Positions 11,428 to 22,480 of a stretch of 64,000 nucleotides of DNA are shown one piece after another. A program made the position numbers and the translations under genes. The notes under the pieces were generated by a model. That model was given only the letters and a program-made list of their open reading frames with translations, was not told where the DNA came from and did no database searches. Each line of letters starts with the position of its first letter. Position 1 is the stretch's first letter. The stretch is from Craspedostauros australis (Eukaryota > Bacillariophyta > Bacillariophyceae > Mastogloiales > Achnanthaceae). The stretch lies in the NCBI GenBank assembly GCA_026770025.1, contig JAMXDE010000051.1, positions 62,001-126,000 on the forward strand. The letters are read 5' to 3'.

Positions 11428-12969
11428 ATGCCTCCTCTTCACGAACTCGACGCAGCAGACATGAGCAACATGCACAGACGCCTCAGCCGCCACAACAGCG
11501 GAAGCAGCGCAAACAGCAGCAGCACCACCAGCAGCAACCTCAACACCAACACTGCCAATAGCAACAGCAATAGCGATAGCAATAGCGGCAGCAGCAGCAA
11601 CAAAAGGAGCAGCAGGCCATCATCGAAGGGAGCCTCCAGACGATCCCCAGTCCCAACCAAAGGAAAGATCCAGAGCATGATCGACAAGTTCGGAGGCTCC
11701 GACAGCAACGAGCTGTCCATCGCGGACCTCGAGCGCTTCAACGACAACCAGCGCAAGGAGCAGCAGAAGCAGCAGCAGGCCAGCCTGTGGAACCCGGAAG
11801 GCTCCGACTACTCCCTTGACCACACCCGCCGAGGCCCTGCCAGCGGCAACACCAGCCTCAACAGCAGCTTCAACAACAGCTTCAATGGCAGCTTCAATGG
11901 CAATGACAGCAGCAGCAAGGTCGCCAAGACCTCCTCCGATCCCGTCCTCGGTCTGGACTACTCCCTCGACATCAAGCTCTGCCTCAAGAACAAGAACTCT
12001 CTCTCCACCTCCGGGCCGCGACGCGCCAAGAAGGGGACCAAGATGGCCTTCGCCAACCTCGGCAGCGTGCACAGCAACGCCAGCAGCTTCAGCAGCTTCG
12101 ATACCAGCCTCAGCAGCATCGATTCCTGCGACACCTTCGAGAGCGCCACCTCCTCGGCGAGCAAGGACACGCGCCGTCGCAGACACCCGAGCACCTCCAG
12201 AAGGTCCAAGGCCTCCCTCTCTCCCGTTCGCAGGCGAAGCAGCAGCAGGAGCGCCAGCAAATCAAGACGATCCAAGAGCGCCGATCGCAATGCCAAGAAG
12301 TCCACCAAGCCACCTTCATCTGCAGCAGCAGCAGCAACCGCGGCATCTCTCAAGACCGCCGCTCCTGTCGCGCCCATCAAATCGGCCATGAAGCAGACCA
12401 CCAGCAGCAACAAGGACACGCCATCCGCAAAGAAGGTCCAGTTCTTCCCACGCGTGCGCATCAAGCGCGTCGTCAACCGCGCCGACCTCAACCTGGATCA
12501 GATCAACCGCATCTGGTACTCCCGCGACGACTTCCGCGAAATCCGCAGGGAGTGCTTCGAGACCATCCGCCTCATGAACAGCGGCAAGCTTTCCACCAGC
12601 ACGGGCAGCCTCATCTGGGACGACAGCGATCACGATGATCACCACGACGATAGCCATGGCGACGACCATGACAGCCAGGAGGACGACGAGGCCGACAACG
12701 GCTTCTGCTCGCGCGGATTGGAGTACAAGACGACCGGCTGCTACCAGCAAAGACAAACGGCCAAACGTGAGATCCGTACAGTCGTCTTCGAGGAGCAGGA
12801 CTTTCAGAGAGAGCAGGGCATGGTCGACACCATGTGGATCGCCAAGCTCTCCGAAGAACAGTCCAGAACCTGCGTCTCCGCTGCCATTCATCTGGCCAAG
12901 CATGATGCCAGGGAGGCACAGAAGTGCTACCTGTCCCCCACCACCTCCTCGCCTCCATCAGCCCCCTGA
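11428..12969 (+). CDS. Diatom-type VxF/WYS-RGLE family protein (gene A)
   Basis: A single-exon 513-residue protein. Residues 1-330 are disordered, dominated by Ser, Asn and Arg, with SR/KR-rich patches at about 245-300 that could act as nuclear signals. Residues about 336-395 carry the first conserved block: VQFFPRVRIKRV, then INRIWYSRDDF and an IRRECFETIRLM helix. An acidic Asp/His stretch follows (about 395-420). Residues about 422-505 hold the second block: SRGLEYKT, a charged linker, then a helix around VVFEEQDFQREQG and a C-terminal helix ending LAKHDAREAQKCYL. The two-block layout is one I recall as a large expanded diatom family of unknown function. Four more copies lie in this window, at 30916, 43783, 53340 and 62127. 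The first ATG was chosen because the upstream sequence is a repeat-rich leader. Confidence 0.88.
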   Translation: MPPLHELDAADMSNMHRRLSRHNSGSSANSSSTTSSNLNTNTANSNSNSDSNSGSSSNKRSSRPSSKGASRRSPVPTKGKIQSMIDKFGGSDSNELSIADLERFNDNQRKEQQKQQQASLWNPEGSDYSLDHTRRGPASGNTSLNSSFNNSFNGSFNGNDSSSKVAKTSSDPVLGLDYSLDIKLCLKNKNSLSTSGPRRAKKGTKMAFANLGSVHSNASSFSSFDTSLSSIDSCDTFESATSSASKDTRRRRHPSTSRRSKASLSPVRRRSSSRSASKSRRSKSADRNAKKSTKPPSSAAAAATAASLKTAAPVAPIKSAMKQTTSSNKDTPSAKKVQFFPRVRIKRVVNRADLNLDQINRIWYSRDDFREIRRECFETIRLMNSGKLSTSTGSLIWDDSDHDDHHDDSHGDDHDSQEDDEADNGFCSRGLEYKTTGCYQQRQTAKREIRTVVFEEQDFQREQGMVDTMWIAKLSEEQSRTCVSAAIHLAKHDAREAQKCYLSPTTSSPPSAP

Positions 12970-15165
12970 AGAGATACAGTGTGCACGCATAGTACAACAA
13001 CACAAAGATAGAGATCAGGAGCGATCCACTTGAACAACAAGGAAGGAGGAGCATCCAACGTTAAGAACGAATCTACAACACATACTATAATCATATAATA
13101 GAGAGATCCACGAACACCATACACAGGGAGTAATCGCGATGATAGGCAGCGTGAACGTGAACTGTCTCCCGCTTCACAAGTCCAGCAAACTAGTATCAAT
13201 CCATTCCATCCAGACATGCAAGAGCAGAGTACAGCAGAGCAGAGAAGTGCAACATACGGAGAGCACTCCCAATCGACGCAACTAGGCCGCATGGCGCGAA
13301 GCCCTTCTTTCCTGCCTCAACTTGCGTGGTGGCGCGTCGGCGTGCGCAACCAGAGACGGAGAGGAACTCGCGACAAAGGCAACAGCAGCATCGACAAGCC
13401 CGGCATGAGGCACGGTTCCACACAGAGAGCGGAGGATTGCAGAGTGAAACGCACAAATCACACGCTTGCTCTTCAACATCAGTGTTGTCGTCGTCAAGGC
13501 CACGACACAAAATGTCTCATCGACTTCTTCTCTGCATCACCCAAACACGCAACACCATCGCCATCGTTCCTTGTCTTGATTGGCGTTGGGTGTAGCTCGT
13601 GCGCGAACGTGGCAGGGATCTGTGCGTGTTTGTGTCAACAACACCACACATCTTTCTCTCTGTTCCAAAAACGAGGCTGGTTGGCGGTGTGTGATTGGAT
13701 ACGATGGGTCTTGTCAAGACGTTCATCGCTCCTGATTCAAATCATCCACGGTAGGCCATTTCGAGTATGATTGACACGATGTTCATCTTGCTGTGCGTGC
13801 GAAGTTGCATGAGGCCGTTTCGTGTCGCCGCTGTTAGGTAGGCGTTGGGAACGTTACAATCAAATCAATAATTAAATGGCTTCATGGTTTGGGATGATTT
13901 GTCCTTTGTGATCATTGTGAAGTACGTGAGGCGAATTCGAATTGAATGACGCCAACTGCGTGGATCTGACTGGCTTGGTCTGGAACACGGCATTGATCCT
14001 GATACACAACAGCAACCCACAAATGGAATTCATCAAGACGTTCTTCATGGAAGGTCTTTCCATCGGTAGCATGCGCTCTGCTGAACGGTACGTTTAGAGA
14101 CGATACCCAGTACGCCTTTGGTGCTCTTCATTCATCTACGCGCAGGCCATCCAGGGCAGCGCTTCAAGGTCAGATATGCTGCGTCGATTTTGTGCCTGAA
14201 ATGAACAAAGAAAACGGAGGCGAAGGCCTCCTTCGTTCATGAGGTCGACTGCTGGCTTTGCACCACTTGCGTGTCTGACAATGGGAATTGAGCAACTGAC
14301 GGTGGGTGATATTTGGAGAGGCAAAGTAGCTGGGCCATCTTCAATCATCGACTCGACGCGTATTTATCAGACGTGAAGAATGCGGGGCAAGGCGTTCACA
14401 GCGCTCAGTTCAACATACATGCACGTAATCGCACGAGACATCATCAAGTAGTTTCCGTTTCTGTCCATTGCGTCCCACACGAACATCAACGACCCAGGTT
14501 GACGACACACTGGCTGCGACCGTGTTATTCGAGCACAATCACAAACGATACAATTCTATAATGAAGGAGAGCTCAAAGTGAGGAAGTGCTGGACGGTCTG
14601 ATCTGTCCGCACCCGTACTAGGTATGATGTATGACTACGCAGAGTCCACTCTTTGCAAAGGCACTTGATGCTGTTTCTCATCAAATCAAGATCTCACATG
14701 CTGGCGTATTTCTCCGTGCGCGCGACATCGCTTTTGGTTGCCGAAGACGGAACCGAAGTCTCCCGCAAACTCCGCAGGAAACGGGTTGAAGACGAAGTGG
14801 CGTACAACCTATTTCAATCCCAACGGGCCCAACACGGTGCGACGATCACTATCGCAACCACAGCCGCAGTCACTCACACAGGTCGCTCGTACGAGCTACA
14901 CAGACAAACGATGCGGGAGCGGAGCTGATGACGCACTCGCATTCGCGCTCGCACTTTCCCTCACTCTCACGATCGCACACGAAGAGCGGACCAACAACTC
15001 CGCAAAGGCAGCAACATCATGAGCGAAAGCCGCAGAGCGGAGCACGTTGAGTACTCCGCTCTGTCACATCGTAGCATTGTGCAGACAAACCGATTGGTTG
15101 TCACAACAAGGATGACGGAACAACAAAGGTAGTCTCATAATCTCAACATCGGTAACACCCACAAC
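12970..15165. other. Intergenic, nothing recognised
   Basis: About 2.2 kb between gene A and the ATPase gene. Frames are short and overlapping, with no recognisable domain, RNA gene or repeat. The last 100 bp before 15166 should hold the ATPase promoter and leader, but I see no clear element. Confidence 0.6.
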
Positions 15166-18100
15166 ATGAAGCAGGACCAAACTCGCAACATCGATGCCAT
15201 GAGTGCCAACAGCCAAGCACTCATACGAGCCGACGGTGGCATGGGCGAGATCGGCGAGACTCCTCCATCCCCGATCACCAAGGCTTCACCCAGATCCACA
15301 CCCACAGATACCACCACACCCACCAACAGCCCCACCAATTCATCGTCGTCCGCGTCGTCCACGGCGTCATCATCATCATCGATCTCCTCCTGCTCTCTGC
15401 CGCCGTCGCCGCCTGCGTTGATTGATGACAAAACTCCTGAAACATGTCAGATCCGCAACAAGAACAACAAGAGCAACAAGAGCAACAAGCTGGCCTTTGG
15501 GAAGGTCGGATTGGTTGGAAGGGAGAAGGAGATCCGGATTCTGCGCAAGGCTGTGTGCAAACAATCCAAGATCCGTGAGTCTCTCCTTGGCAGCATCAAC
15601 GCCAGTAATCTGCCAGAGTCGTCAACATCGTCATCGGCTTCCACTTCAACTTCATCTGCAGCGGGCCTACCTCGAGACAAACCAGGCCATGAACATGGCA
15701 GAGGCCGTCCCGATGGGAGTGTCAAGTCGGTTTCGGAATCCTCACTCGATTCGTCATCGTCGAAAATGCAAATCCCCACCCGGACGCTCGTCCTCATTCA
15801 CGGCCAGTCCGGCAGCGGCAAATCGGCCATCATCGAGCATCTCCGGCGTGAGATCCTCTCTGGCCATGGTGGTAATAGCGCCGCGACCGTCGCTGCCGTT
15901 ACTCCTACTTCGACGAACGAGCCTGCTAGCACCACCAATTCTGCACGTACCCACGCTGGTGGTACCGTGTCGAGGAAAGCTGACGGGTTCCGTGGATTCT
16001 TCGTGTCTGGCAAGTGCGAGATCTTCAGCCGAAAGCAAGGCGTGCCGTACGCAGGAATCCAATCCGCCATGATCGATCTGTGCCGACAGATTGAAAGCAC
16101 CTCATCGATGGGTTCCAGGAATGCAAAAGGTGCAACCACAGATGGAGAAAACAATGAAAACGGAAATCCACCAAACAGGCATGACCACACCAACCACGAT
16201 AACAGCGGAAGCAGCGGCAGCAGTTCGTTCGAGGTGGGTATCAACTTCGGGAAGCGTCACAAGCCAGACATGTCGCCGCTCCAGGCCCATCTATTCGATG
16301 GTTTGACGACCTCCGAGACGCGGCTCCTCTCCAAGGTCATTCCCAACATCCACTCTGCTCTCGGGGCCAACCTGCGCGGGCCCATCTCGCGACATTCGAT
16401 CAGCAGGCATTCACGAGGAACGAGCCTGTCCTCCGACGCTTCATTCTCAACATCCATCTACAGCCAAAGCAGCGCGGATGTCTCATCGATAGGCTTCCGC
16501 AAGCACACAGACCGACTCAAATACGTCCTTCGCCGTTTCATGCAGCTGCTTTGCAGCCACTGCTCCGTCGTCATGGCTATCGACGATCTGCAATGGGCCG
16601 ACCACGCATCGCTCACTCTACTCGAGTCATGGCTACTTGACAACAAGAACACGGCGCTCACCATCATCGGGTCCTATCGTTCGAACATGCTAGACGAGAA
16701 CCAGGCCTTGGCTGCGACACTGCAGTCGCTGGAAGATTCCAAACGCCAAAGGTCCATCCGGATCATCGACATGCGCATACGCGATTTCGACGTGGATGAA
16801 GTTGCTCTCTACCTCGCGAGGCTCTTCACTGGTTCGGCATCCTCCCTGCATTATGCGAGCGTCGCTATTGATGCCATCTCGCAATCAGCCGAAGTCCAGG
16901 GACTCGCGCGGGTCGTGCACAACAAGACCGGCGGTAACGTGCTCTTCATGCAGCAGTACCTGGAATCCCTCGCGAAGGACAGCCTCATCACGTGCACATC
17001 CAACACAGGCACTACCGCGATGGATCAGATCCCCTGGTCCTGGGACGTCGACACCATCAATGCCTGTTCCTTGAGTACGGGCACGTGCGGCACCATCATC
17101 GGATTCATGAAGGCCAAGCTGCAGTACGTGACATCCGCCCACCGCGTGCTGTCGGTGGCGGCTTGTCTTGGAACGACCTTCTCATTCCACAACCTCTACG
17201 TCGTTATGCGAGGGCTTTCCATCCACTCCGATCACTCTCAGTTCTTCCGCAAGATCTTTCAACTAGATGTCTTCATCTCAGAGAAGGATATAGCGAGGAT
17301 GATCAGCGACTGCCACCGCGAGGGGTTGATCCAGCCTGCCCGCTTCGGTCCCCGCAAAAGATTATCCAACAGGTCGTTTGTGTCCATCGAACGCCAACAG
17401 AAAGACGCTCCGTATGCTCGTGCCGATGCGAATGGAAGTGTTGTACATGCAGGTGAAGGTGCGATCAACAACAACAATGACTCCCGGAAACACCACGGCA
17501 TGGAGCGGCAATACTGCTTCGTCCATGACAACATCCAGGAGGCCTCGTTGATGTTGATCCCAACGCAGGATCAGCTGTCCGAGCTCAGATATCGAGTTGG
17601 CGAGATCCTCCTGTACGGAATGTCAGACGGCGAGCTGCAAGATAAGACTTTCCTCGTTGCCAACCTCATCAACACAAGGCCCGACCTCATGCCCAACCAT
17701 CATAAGATTGATCGTCGCATGAAGATCGTCATGCTCAATCACAGAGCGGGGATTCAAGCTGCAAGCTCCTCGGCTTTCCACCTGGCCTCGATGTACTTCG
17801 TTGCCGCCATCAACCTGCTTCCGGACGACCACTGGAAGTCAGCATTCAAGCAGAGCCTGGACCTGTACTCTTCGGCTGCCGAAAGTTGCTTCGTCGTGTC
17901 AGACTTCGCGAAGGCTCGGGCCTACTGCTCCGCCGTCATCAAGCTGGATTGCGATATCTTACACAAGGTGCGAGCCTATCACGTCCTCATCGATGTGGGA
18001 ATTGCGAACGCCCCGGACAAGCAAGTGCAGGATCGGTCACAGAAGCGGCAGCAGCAGCAGCATCAGAAGGCGGTATCGGACGATACCATCGACACCACCA

Positions 18101-19458
18101 ATGGCCCATCCCACACCCCGAGTGAGATATGCTTGAGCTTGCTATCTCAGCTGGGTTGCAACTTGCCCAAATCCAGCTTTGGCCGCATCATGTACGTTCT
18201 GAAAGGCATGGTGGTTGCGAAACGCACAACCAACAGACTGGAGCAAGACATCAAGGATGGCCTGTGCTTTTCCGACGACGAGCGCCACGTGGCCGTTATG
18301 AAGACCCTGGACAAGCTCGGCCTCGCCTCCTACCTCACCGAACCAGACCTGATCATGCCTGTGATCTTCAAAACGCTGAAGCGAAGCTTGTCTCAAGGCT
18401 TCACCGCCTACGCAGCACCGGCACTTGCCTTTCAGGGCATCAGTCTGGGCTTCGTCATGGGTGACTTCGAGGCTGGGCACAAATGCCGGCAGATGGCGCT
18501 CGACGTGCTGGAGGCGTCCGACGATCGCAGCGTTGACAGCCGGACTCTGATGTACGTCTACGCCCACATCCACCATTGGAAGTACCCATTGGAGGACGCC
18601 ATCGACCCTTCCTTGGAGGCGTATCGCCTCGGGATGGCAACGGGTGATGTCGAAGCGGGTCTTTGGAGTTTGTGCACAAATCTTGTCATCTCCTTCTACA
18701 GCGGAAAATCGCTGGAGGTGCTGGATGCCGAGTTATCGACATCGACGAAGGTCATGCTCGACTTCCAGCAATCCGCGCTGTACGAACTCACGCTAATGGT
18801 CTGGCAAGCCGTGCTCAACCTCCGCGGCGACAACAACGGTCGCACCACCCAGTTGATTGGCGACGCATGTGACGAGACGACCAAGGTCTACGAATTGGAT
18901 CACGCAGCCAAACCGATGCACGATACAATCCGCGACATCAACAAGATACTCCTTTCATCGTTCTTTGGTGAATACGAGACAGGCGCAAGTCTGATGACCG
19001 CGCTCGGCCTTGGCCTTGTGAAGACGCTCCCATCAAGCTTCCAGCTCCCCGTCTGCTTCTTTCATGGGGCGCTTTGCTGTTTTGCCGTGGCTCATACAAG
19101 CGGAGGGGCCGTGAGAGATTACAAGTACCTAAAAACCGCCAGAAGGTGCCTGAAGAAATTGAAGGAATGGAACAGGAAGGGATGCCCCAACTACCCTCAT
19201 CACATCGCGCTGCTCGACGCAGAAGACAGCTTCCTGAGAGGACGTTGCCATGATGCCGAAAAGCAATACCGAGCATCCATCCAGCTCGCCCAAAAGCGTG
19301 GGCTCGTCCAGGACGAAGCGTTGGCGACTGAACGGTTCTCCATTTTTTGCGCTCGCCAAGGTGATGCCATGCAAGCGAAGGAGAAGCGCGATGAATGCAT
19401 CCGTTTGTACAAGTCCTGGGGAGCTGATGCAAAGGTCGATCTTTTGCTACACGAGTAA
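15166..19458 (+). CDS. Large AAA/STAND-type ATPase with helical-repeat tail
   Basis: A 1430-residue single-exon protein. Residues 1-110 are Ser/Thr-rich and disordered. The ORC1-like AAA_16 region starts with LVGREKEI near residue 116. It has a Walker A motif GQSGSGKS (Lys219) and a Walker B motif VVMAIDDLQWAD (Asp473-Asp474). A disordered insertion of about 150 residues separates the two. A GGNVLFMQQYLESL segment near 585-600 is typical of the family's lid region. From about 840 the protein is a run of TPR-like helices. The tail, with EKQYRASIQLAQKRGLVQDE and YKSWGADAKVDLL, matches the C-terminal signature of the ATPase core in bacterial and fungal hybrid histidine kinases and Ser/Thr kinases. 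No kinase, GAF or cyclase domain is attached here. I infer a nucleotide-switched scaffold or regulator with unknown partners. Met13 is an alternative start. Confidence 0.85.
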   Translation: MKQDQTRNIDAMSANSQALIRADGGMGEIGETPPSPITKASPRSTPTDTTTPTNSPTNSSSSASSTASSSSSISSCSLPPSPPALIDDKTPETCQIRNKNNKSNKSNKLAFGKVGLVGREKEIRILRKAVCKQSKIRESLLGSINASNLPESSTSSSASTSTSSAAGLPRDKPGHEHGRGRPDGSVKSVSESSLDSSSSKMQIPTRTLVLIHGQSGSGKSAIIEHLRREILSGHGGNSAATVAAVTPTSTNEPASTTNSARTHAGGTVSRKADGFRGFFVSGKCEIFSRKQGVPYAGIQSAMIDLCRQIESTSSMGSRNAKGATTDGENNENGNPPNRHDHTNHDNSGSSGSSSFEVGINFGKRHKPDMSPLQAHLFDGLTTSETRLLSKVIPNIHSALGANLRGPISRHSISRHSRGTSLSSDASFSTSIYSQSSADVSSIGFRKHTDRLKYVLRRFMQLLCSHCSVVMAIDDLQWADHASLTLLESWLLDNKNTALTIIGSYRSNMLDENQALAATLQSLEDSKRQRSIRIIDMRIRDFDVDEVALYLARLFTGSASSLHYASVAIDAISQSAEVQGLARVVHNKTGGNVLFMQQYLESLAKDSLITCTSNTGTTAMDQIPWSWDVDTINACSLSTGTCGTIIGFMKAKLQYVTSAHRVLSVAACLGTTFSFHNLYVVMRGLSIHSDHSQFFRKIFQLDVFISEKDIARMISDCHREGLIQPARFGPRKRLSNRSFVSIERQQKDAPYARADANGSVVHAGEGAINNNNDSRKHHGMERQYCFVHDNIQEASLMLIPTQDQLSELRYRVGEILLYGMSDGELQDKTFLVANLINTRPDLMPNHHKIDRRMKIVMLNHRAGIQAASSSAFHLASMYFVAAINLLPDDHWKSAFKQSLDLYSSAAESCFVVSDFAKARAYCSAVIKLDCDILHKVRAYHVLIDVGIANAPDKQVQDRSQKRQQQQHQKAVSDDTIDTTNGPSHTPSEICLSLLSQLGCNLPKSSFGRIMYVLKGMVVAKRTTNRLEQDIKDGLCFSDDERHVAVMKTLDKLGLASYLTEPDLIMPVIFKTLKRSLSQGFTAYAAPALAFQGISLGFVMGDFEAGHKCRQMALDVLEASDDRSVDSRTLMYVYAHIHHWKYPLEDAIDPSLEAYRLGMATGDVEAGLWSLCTNLVISFYSGKSLEVLDAELSTSTKVMLDFQQSALYELTLMVWQAVLNLRGDNNGRTTQLIGDACDETTKVYELDHAAKPMHDTIRDINKILLSSFFGEYETGASLMTALGLGLVKTLPSSFQLPVCFFHGALCCFAVAHTSGGAVRDYKYLKTARRCLKKLKEWNRKGCPNYPHHIALLDAEDSFLRGRCHDAEKQYRASIQLAQKRGLVQDEALATERFSIFCARQGDAMQAKEKRDECIRLYKSWGADAKVDLLLHE

Positions 19459-19504
19459 ACATACAGGCATTAAATCCAGTGCCCCATACATATTGTAAAT
19501 TAGT

Positions 19505-19543
<39 letters not shown>

Positions 19544-20676
19544 TGTGTGTGTGCGTGTTTTTGTGTAGGCAAGGAATGGTGTTGCCTTCATGGGGATGTA
19601 TCACCACTATGTTTACTCCTGCAGAATGAGAATCAATAGAGGACTTGTGGGTGACAAGTGAAGTTGGACAGAGCAGACTGCAGCAGAATAGAGCAGGACG
19701 GGACAGATGAGTGGAAGATGGAAGTACGGCTGGTCATCTGTCGACACGACATTCTCGCCTTTATTCTGGATTGGCATGTTAGACTGTTGAGAAAGCAATT
19801 CGCGTACACAGCCAATCCGGGACTTACTATCACGTAGTTGGGAAATCAAAGCAAGGAGCATCCCCCAAACGGGCATCGAACTATCATCATAAAAATGCAA
19901 TTTTACCGTAGCCTTCCATTCGCGCACATCACGTGATTCCATTGTGTCCCGTGAAATTGACAAGTTCGACTTCGCCGTTTAACTAGCGGACATAGTGCCA
20001 GACATAAAGTTCGGTGAGTAGTTAGTCATAGGCGTTAGCCTCTGCACTGCTATCCATAGCATTTCAACATGCGACCCCATGGGAGACATTCATGACGGAG
20101 AGTCTGTGGGTACGACTACACGTCGCGAGAAGAGAGAAGAAGATGTGTGCAGCCAGGAAGGAAGGAGGAAAGTCGGTTTGGGGAGGCACATGCATGCGTG
20201 GCGATTGCCCATGTGGTGCATTGCCTGGCGTTTGTGATTGATGACCAGCCGTTGTACTCGGAGCGTAGGTTCAAGCAGAGTTGAAGGTGCAGAGTTGAAG
20301 GCGCAGAGTGCTGTTGATCGTAAACAGCCAGAATGCCCCCCTGCTCCACGATCGAGCAATACGGCATCGCTTTGGAGTTGAAGGCTTCACGGTGGCTCAA
20401 CACCTGTTTCCTTGGTCACGTTGCATGTGGCCAAAGTGAAGCCATCGTAACGTCAATTAAAGATGGCGGCACGCAGTCACAAGGTCATCACTATTGCATT
20501 TGATCCTGCGTTGACATTGCACTTCCTCCCTAGGTGGGCATAGTTATCTTTGTCTCCATGTTAGTCTGGCACGCCAGCCACATGTCGACTTGTACTTGTG
20601 AGCTACCGCGTGTTGCTGTTTCCAGAAGTACTTGCAGGTAGAAGATCGGTGCGATTGACTCGACTACGTACGAGCC
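19459..20676. other. Intergenic between the ATPase and NYN genes
   Basis: The two genes converge here, so both 3' ends fall in this 1.2-kb gap. It begins with the compound microsatellite at 19505-19556. Otherwise I see nothing. Confidence 0.65.
19505..19556. repeat. Compound TA-GA-GT microsatellite
   Basis: Nine TA units run into about ten GA units and then a short GT tract, starting 47 bp after the ATPase stop codon. It probably lies in the 3' UTR or just beyond. Confidence 0.95.
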
Positions 20677-22452
20677 CTAGGACTCAAAAGCATTTGAATG
20701 CGCCTCGGTGAGACAATCCATCCATGTCTTTTCCACGCTCGATGCATCATCGAGGGCCTCATCCGTGAGAGGCAGTTGCACAGGAAGCTCGAAGGTGCCG
20801 TTGATCAATTCCATCCTTTCAGCTCGCCTCGTTCTCCGAGCGAACACATACACGTCGATGATGCACGGGCTTGGTCGGAGTTCCCAGTGGTGCCCTTCCT
20901 GTCTTGCCTGCCTTTCCTGCTTCGAGGCTTGGCCAGGATTCGCGTGTCGGATCACGTTTGCGTTGAACAACTCCTCCAGGGTTTTCTTGCGCTCGAACTT
21001 GATGTGGGGCGGGCCCGATTTCATGTAGAGCTCGAGTATTTCATGCCGGCTCAGCTGCGGCGTTGACTGTATCAAGTGACGGATGTATGCTGCGGCATCA
21101 TGAATCGGTCTGCGGATGGGCTCGGTCAGCTCTGGATGTATGTCGCGGGTGGCTTCGGCTATGTTCGTTCCTGCTCCTGTTGCTGTTGCTGATGTTAACG
21201 TGGGTGGATTTCCAATGGATTGGATGATGTAGTTGATGAGCTGCCGCTGCATGCTGCCGTGAGATCGGATGCGATGGTCGAAACATAGACTATCCGTATC
21301 ACTCTTGGGCCGGTGGATGTTGCTGCTGACCTTTTGACAATACTCTGCGATGAGTCCAGCGCATGTTGCTGTTCTGACGTCGGCGTGAGCTCTTGTGTTT
21401 GTGTTTGTGCTCATGGTTTCAGTTACATCCGCATCCACATTGGCATTTTTGTCTGTGCCGACTGCAGTAGCGGCATGTTGCGATGGTGGCTGCTGCTGAA
21501 AGCGACTCGACAGCACGCAGCGAAGGCATTCCGCAACGACAATGCGATGCCATGTCAGCTCCGGAAATGCCCGTGGAACCGTGGTGGAGGGTGGTGAATA
21601 GTCGCTCTCAAACGCAACCGATTCCCAGGGCACCTGCTTCATAGCGCTCTCCTTTTCGTGAGGTGATCTCCACGGTGGCTGCAGATAATCAAACTGCCGC
21701 AGGTCATATTCCACGTTGCCAACGCTGCGCATCACAGCGGACAGCGTTTGTGAATCTGTCGCCTCATGTACGCTTTCAGTGTGGTTGTCGTTGGTGGCAG
21801 GTTCGGCGTTGTTCTGGATTGCATCGCCCGCGGGAACTTGGCGTCCCTTGCCGGCGCCATGTATCGTTAACACTGTGATGTAGTGCTTGATCCAATCCAC
21901 AAACTCTCTGGACGAAAAGATGAGCTGGACACCTTGACGGCGGCAGCGCAAGCGGAGCTCCCCATCTGCGGTGACGACGACGACGGTGACATCTTTGCTC
22001 TTGACCAGATCCTGCCCCAGGAACCATCGCGATGTTTGGACGATGGTGTCATCGGCCGTCCGGTGAAGACCAGCGAAGATGAAGGCTGCGGATGGGTTGC
22101 AGAATGCCTGCGCTTGTCTGCCATGATCCATCATGAACACAGGGTGCAGATTGGATTGGAACATGGGCCTGCTGTTCTTGATGTCTGTGATCTTTTGGAG
22201 CAGGTCCTCGTTCGTCCATTTGAAGTGGTCGGCACCACGCACGTTGTTGGAATCGATCAGCAGCACCACGTGTCTGCGGCTATCGCAAACATAGTGCTGG
22301 ATGCAACGACCGAGCGCGTTGATGGCATTGGCATACGTCTCGATGCTGCTTGTACCGGTGGTCTGGCTTGAGTTCGCGCTCTGTTGCCTCTTGCTGTTAC
22401 CTCCGGTGGTCCGCCTCCTGGTAGGAGTCTTCTTCTTCTTTCTCATCCCCAT
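20677..22452 (-). CDS. NYN/PIN-like (YacP-type) ribonuclease-domain protein
   Basis: A 591-residue protein with a Lys/Arg-rich start (MGMRKKKKTPTRRR) that could be a nuclear or nucleolar signal. Residues about 60-200 form a NYN domain of the YacP type. The acidic residues expected of a PIN-like metal centre are all visible: Asp67 in VVLLIDSNN, Asp109 in VFMMDHG, Asp134-Asp135 in TADDTIV and Asp163 in VVTADGELRLRC. After a disordered Asn/Thr-rich linker, the C-terminal third (about 420-590) is helical and charged, with an ELYMKSGPPHIKFERKKTLEE segment I cannot assign. Known NYN proteins cleave structured RNA in rRNA, tRNA or mRNA metabolism. The target here is unknown. The start is supported by a basic N-terminus and by a short repeat that fits non-coding sequence 29 bp upstream. 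Confidence 0.82.
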   Translation of the reverse strand: MGMRKKKKTPTRRRTTGGNSKRQQSANSSQTTGTSSIETYANAINALGRCIQHYVCDSRRHVVLLIDSNNVRGADHFKWTNEDLLQKITDIKNSRPMFQSNLHPVFMMDHGRQAQAFCNPSAAFIFAGLHRTADDTIVQTSRWFLGQDLVKSKDVTVVVVTADGELRLRCRRQGVQLIFSSREFVDWIKHYITVLTIHGAGKGRQVPAGDAIQNNAEPATNDNHTESVHEATDSQTLSAVMRSVGNVEYDLRQFDYLQPPWRSPHEKESAMKQVPWESVAFESDYSPPSTTVPRAFPELTWHRIVVAECLRCVLSSRFQQQPPSQHAATAVGTDKNANVDADVTETMSTNTNTRAHADVRTATCAGLIAEYCQKVSSNIHRPKSDTDSLCFDHRIRSHGSMQRQLINYIIQSIGNPPTLTSATATGAGTNIAEATRDIHPELTEPIRRPIHDAAAYIRHLIQSTPQLSRHEILELYMKSGPPHIKFERKKTLEELFNANVIRHANPGQASKQERQARQEGHHWELRPSPCIIDVYVFARRTRRAERMELINGTFELPVQLPLTDEALDDASSVEKTWMDCLTEAHSNAFES

Positions 22453-22480
22453 GCTTGAACCTCCTTGATGTCAGCGCCGA

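Noticed and set aside
11620..12903. Antisense frames of 188, 177 and 195 codons opposite gene A
   Set aside because: They are rich in Val, Ala, Leu and Glu, exactly as expected from reading the Ser/Lys/Arg-biased gene A backwards, and have no domain.
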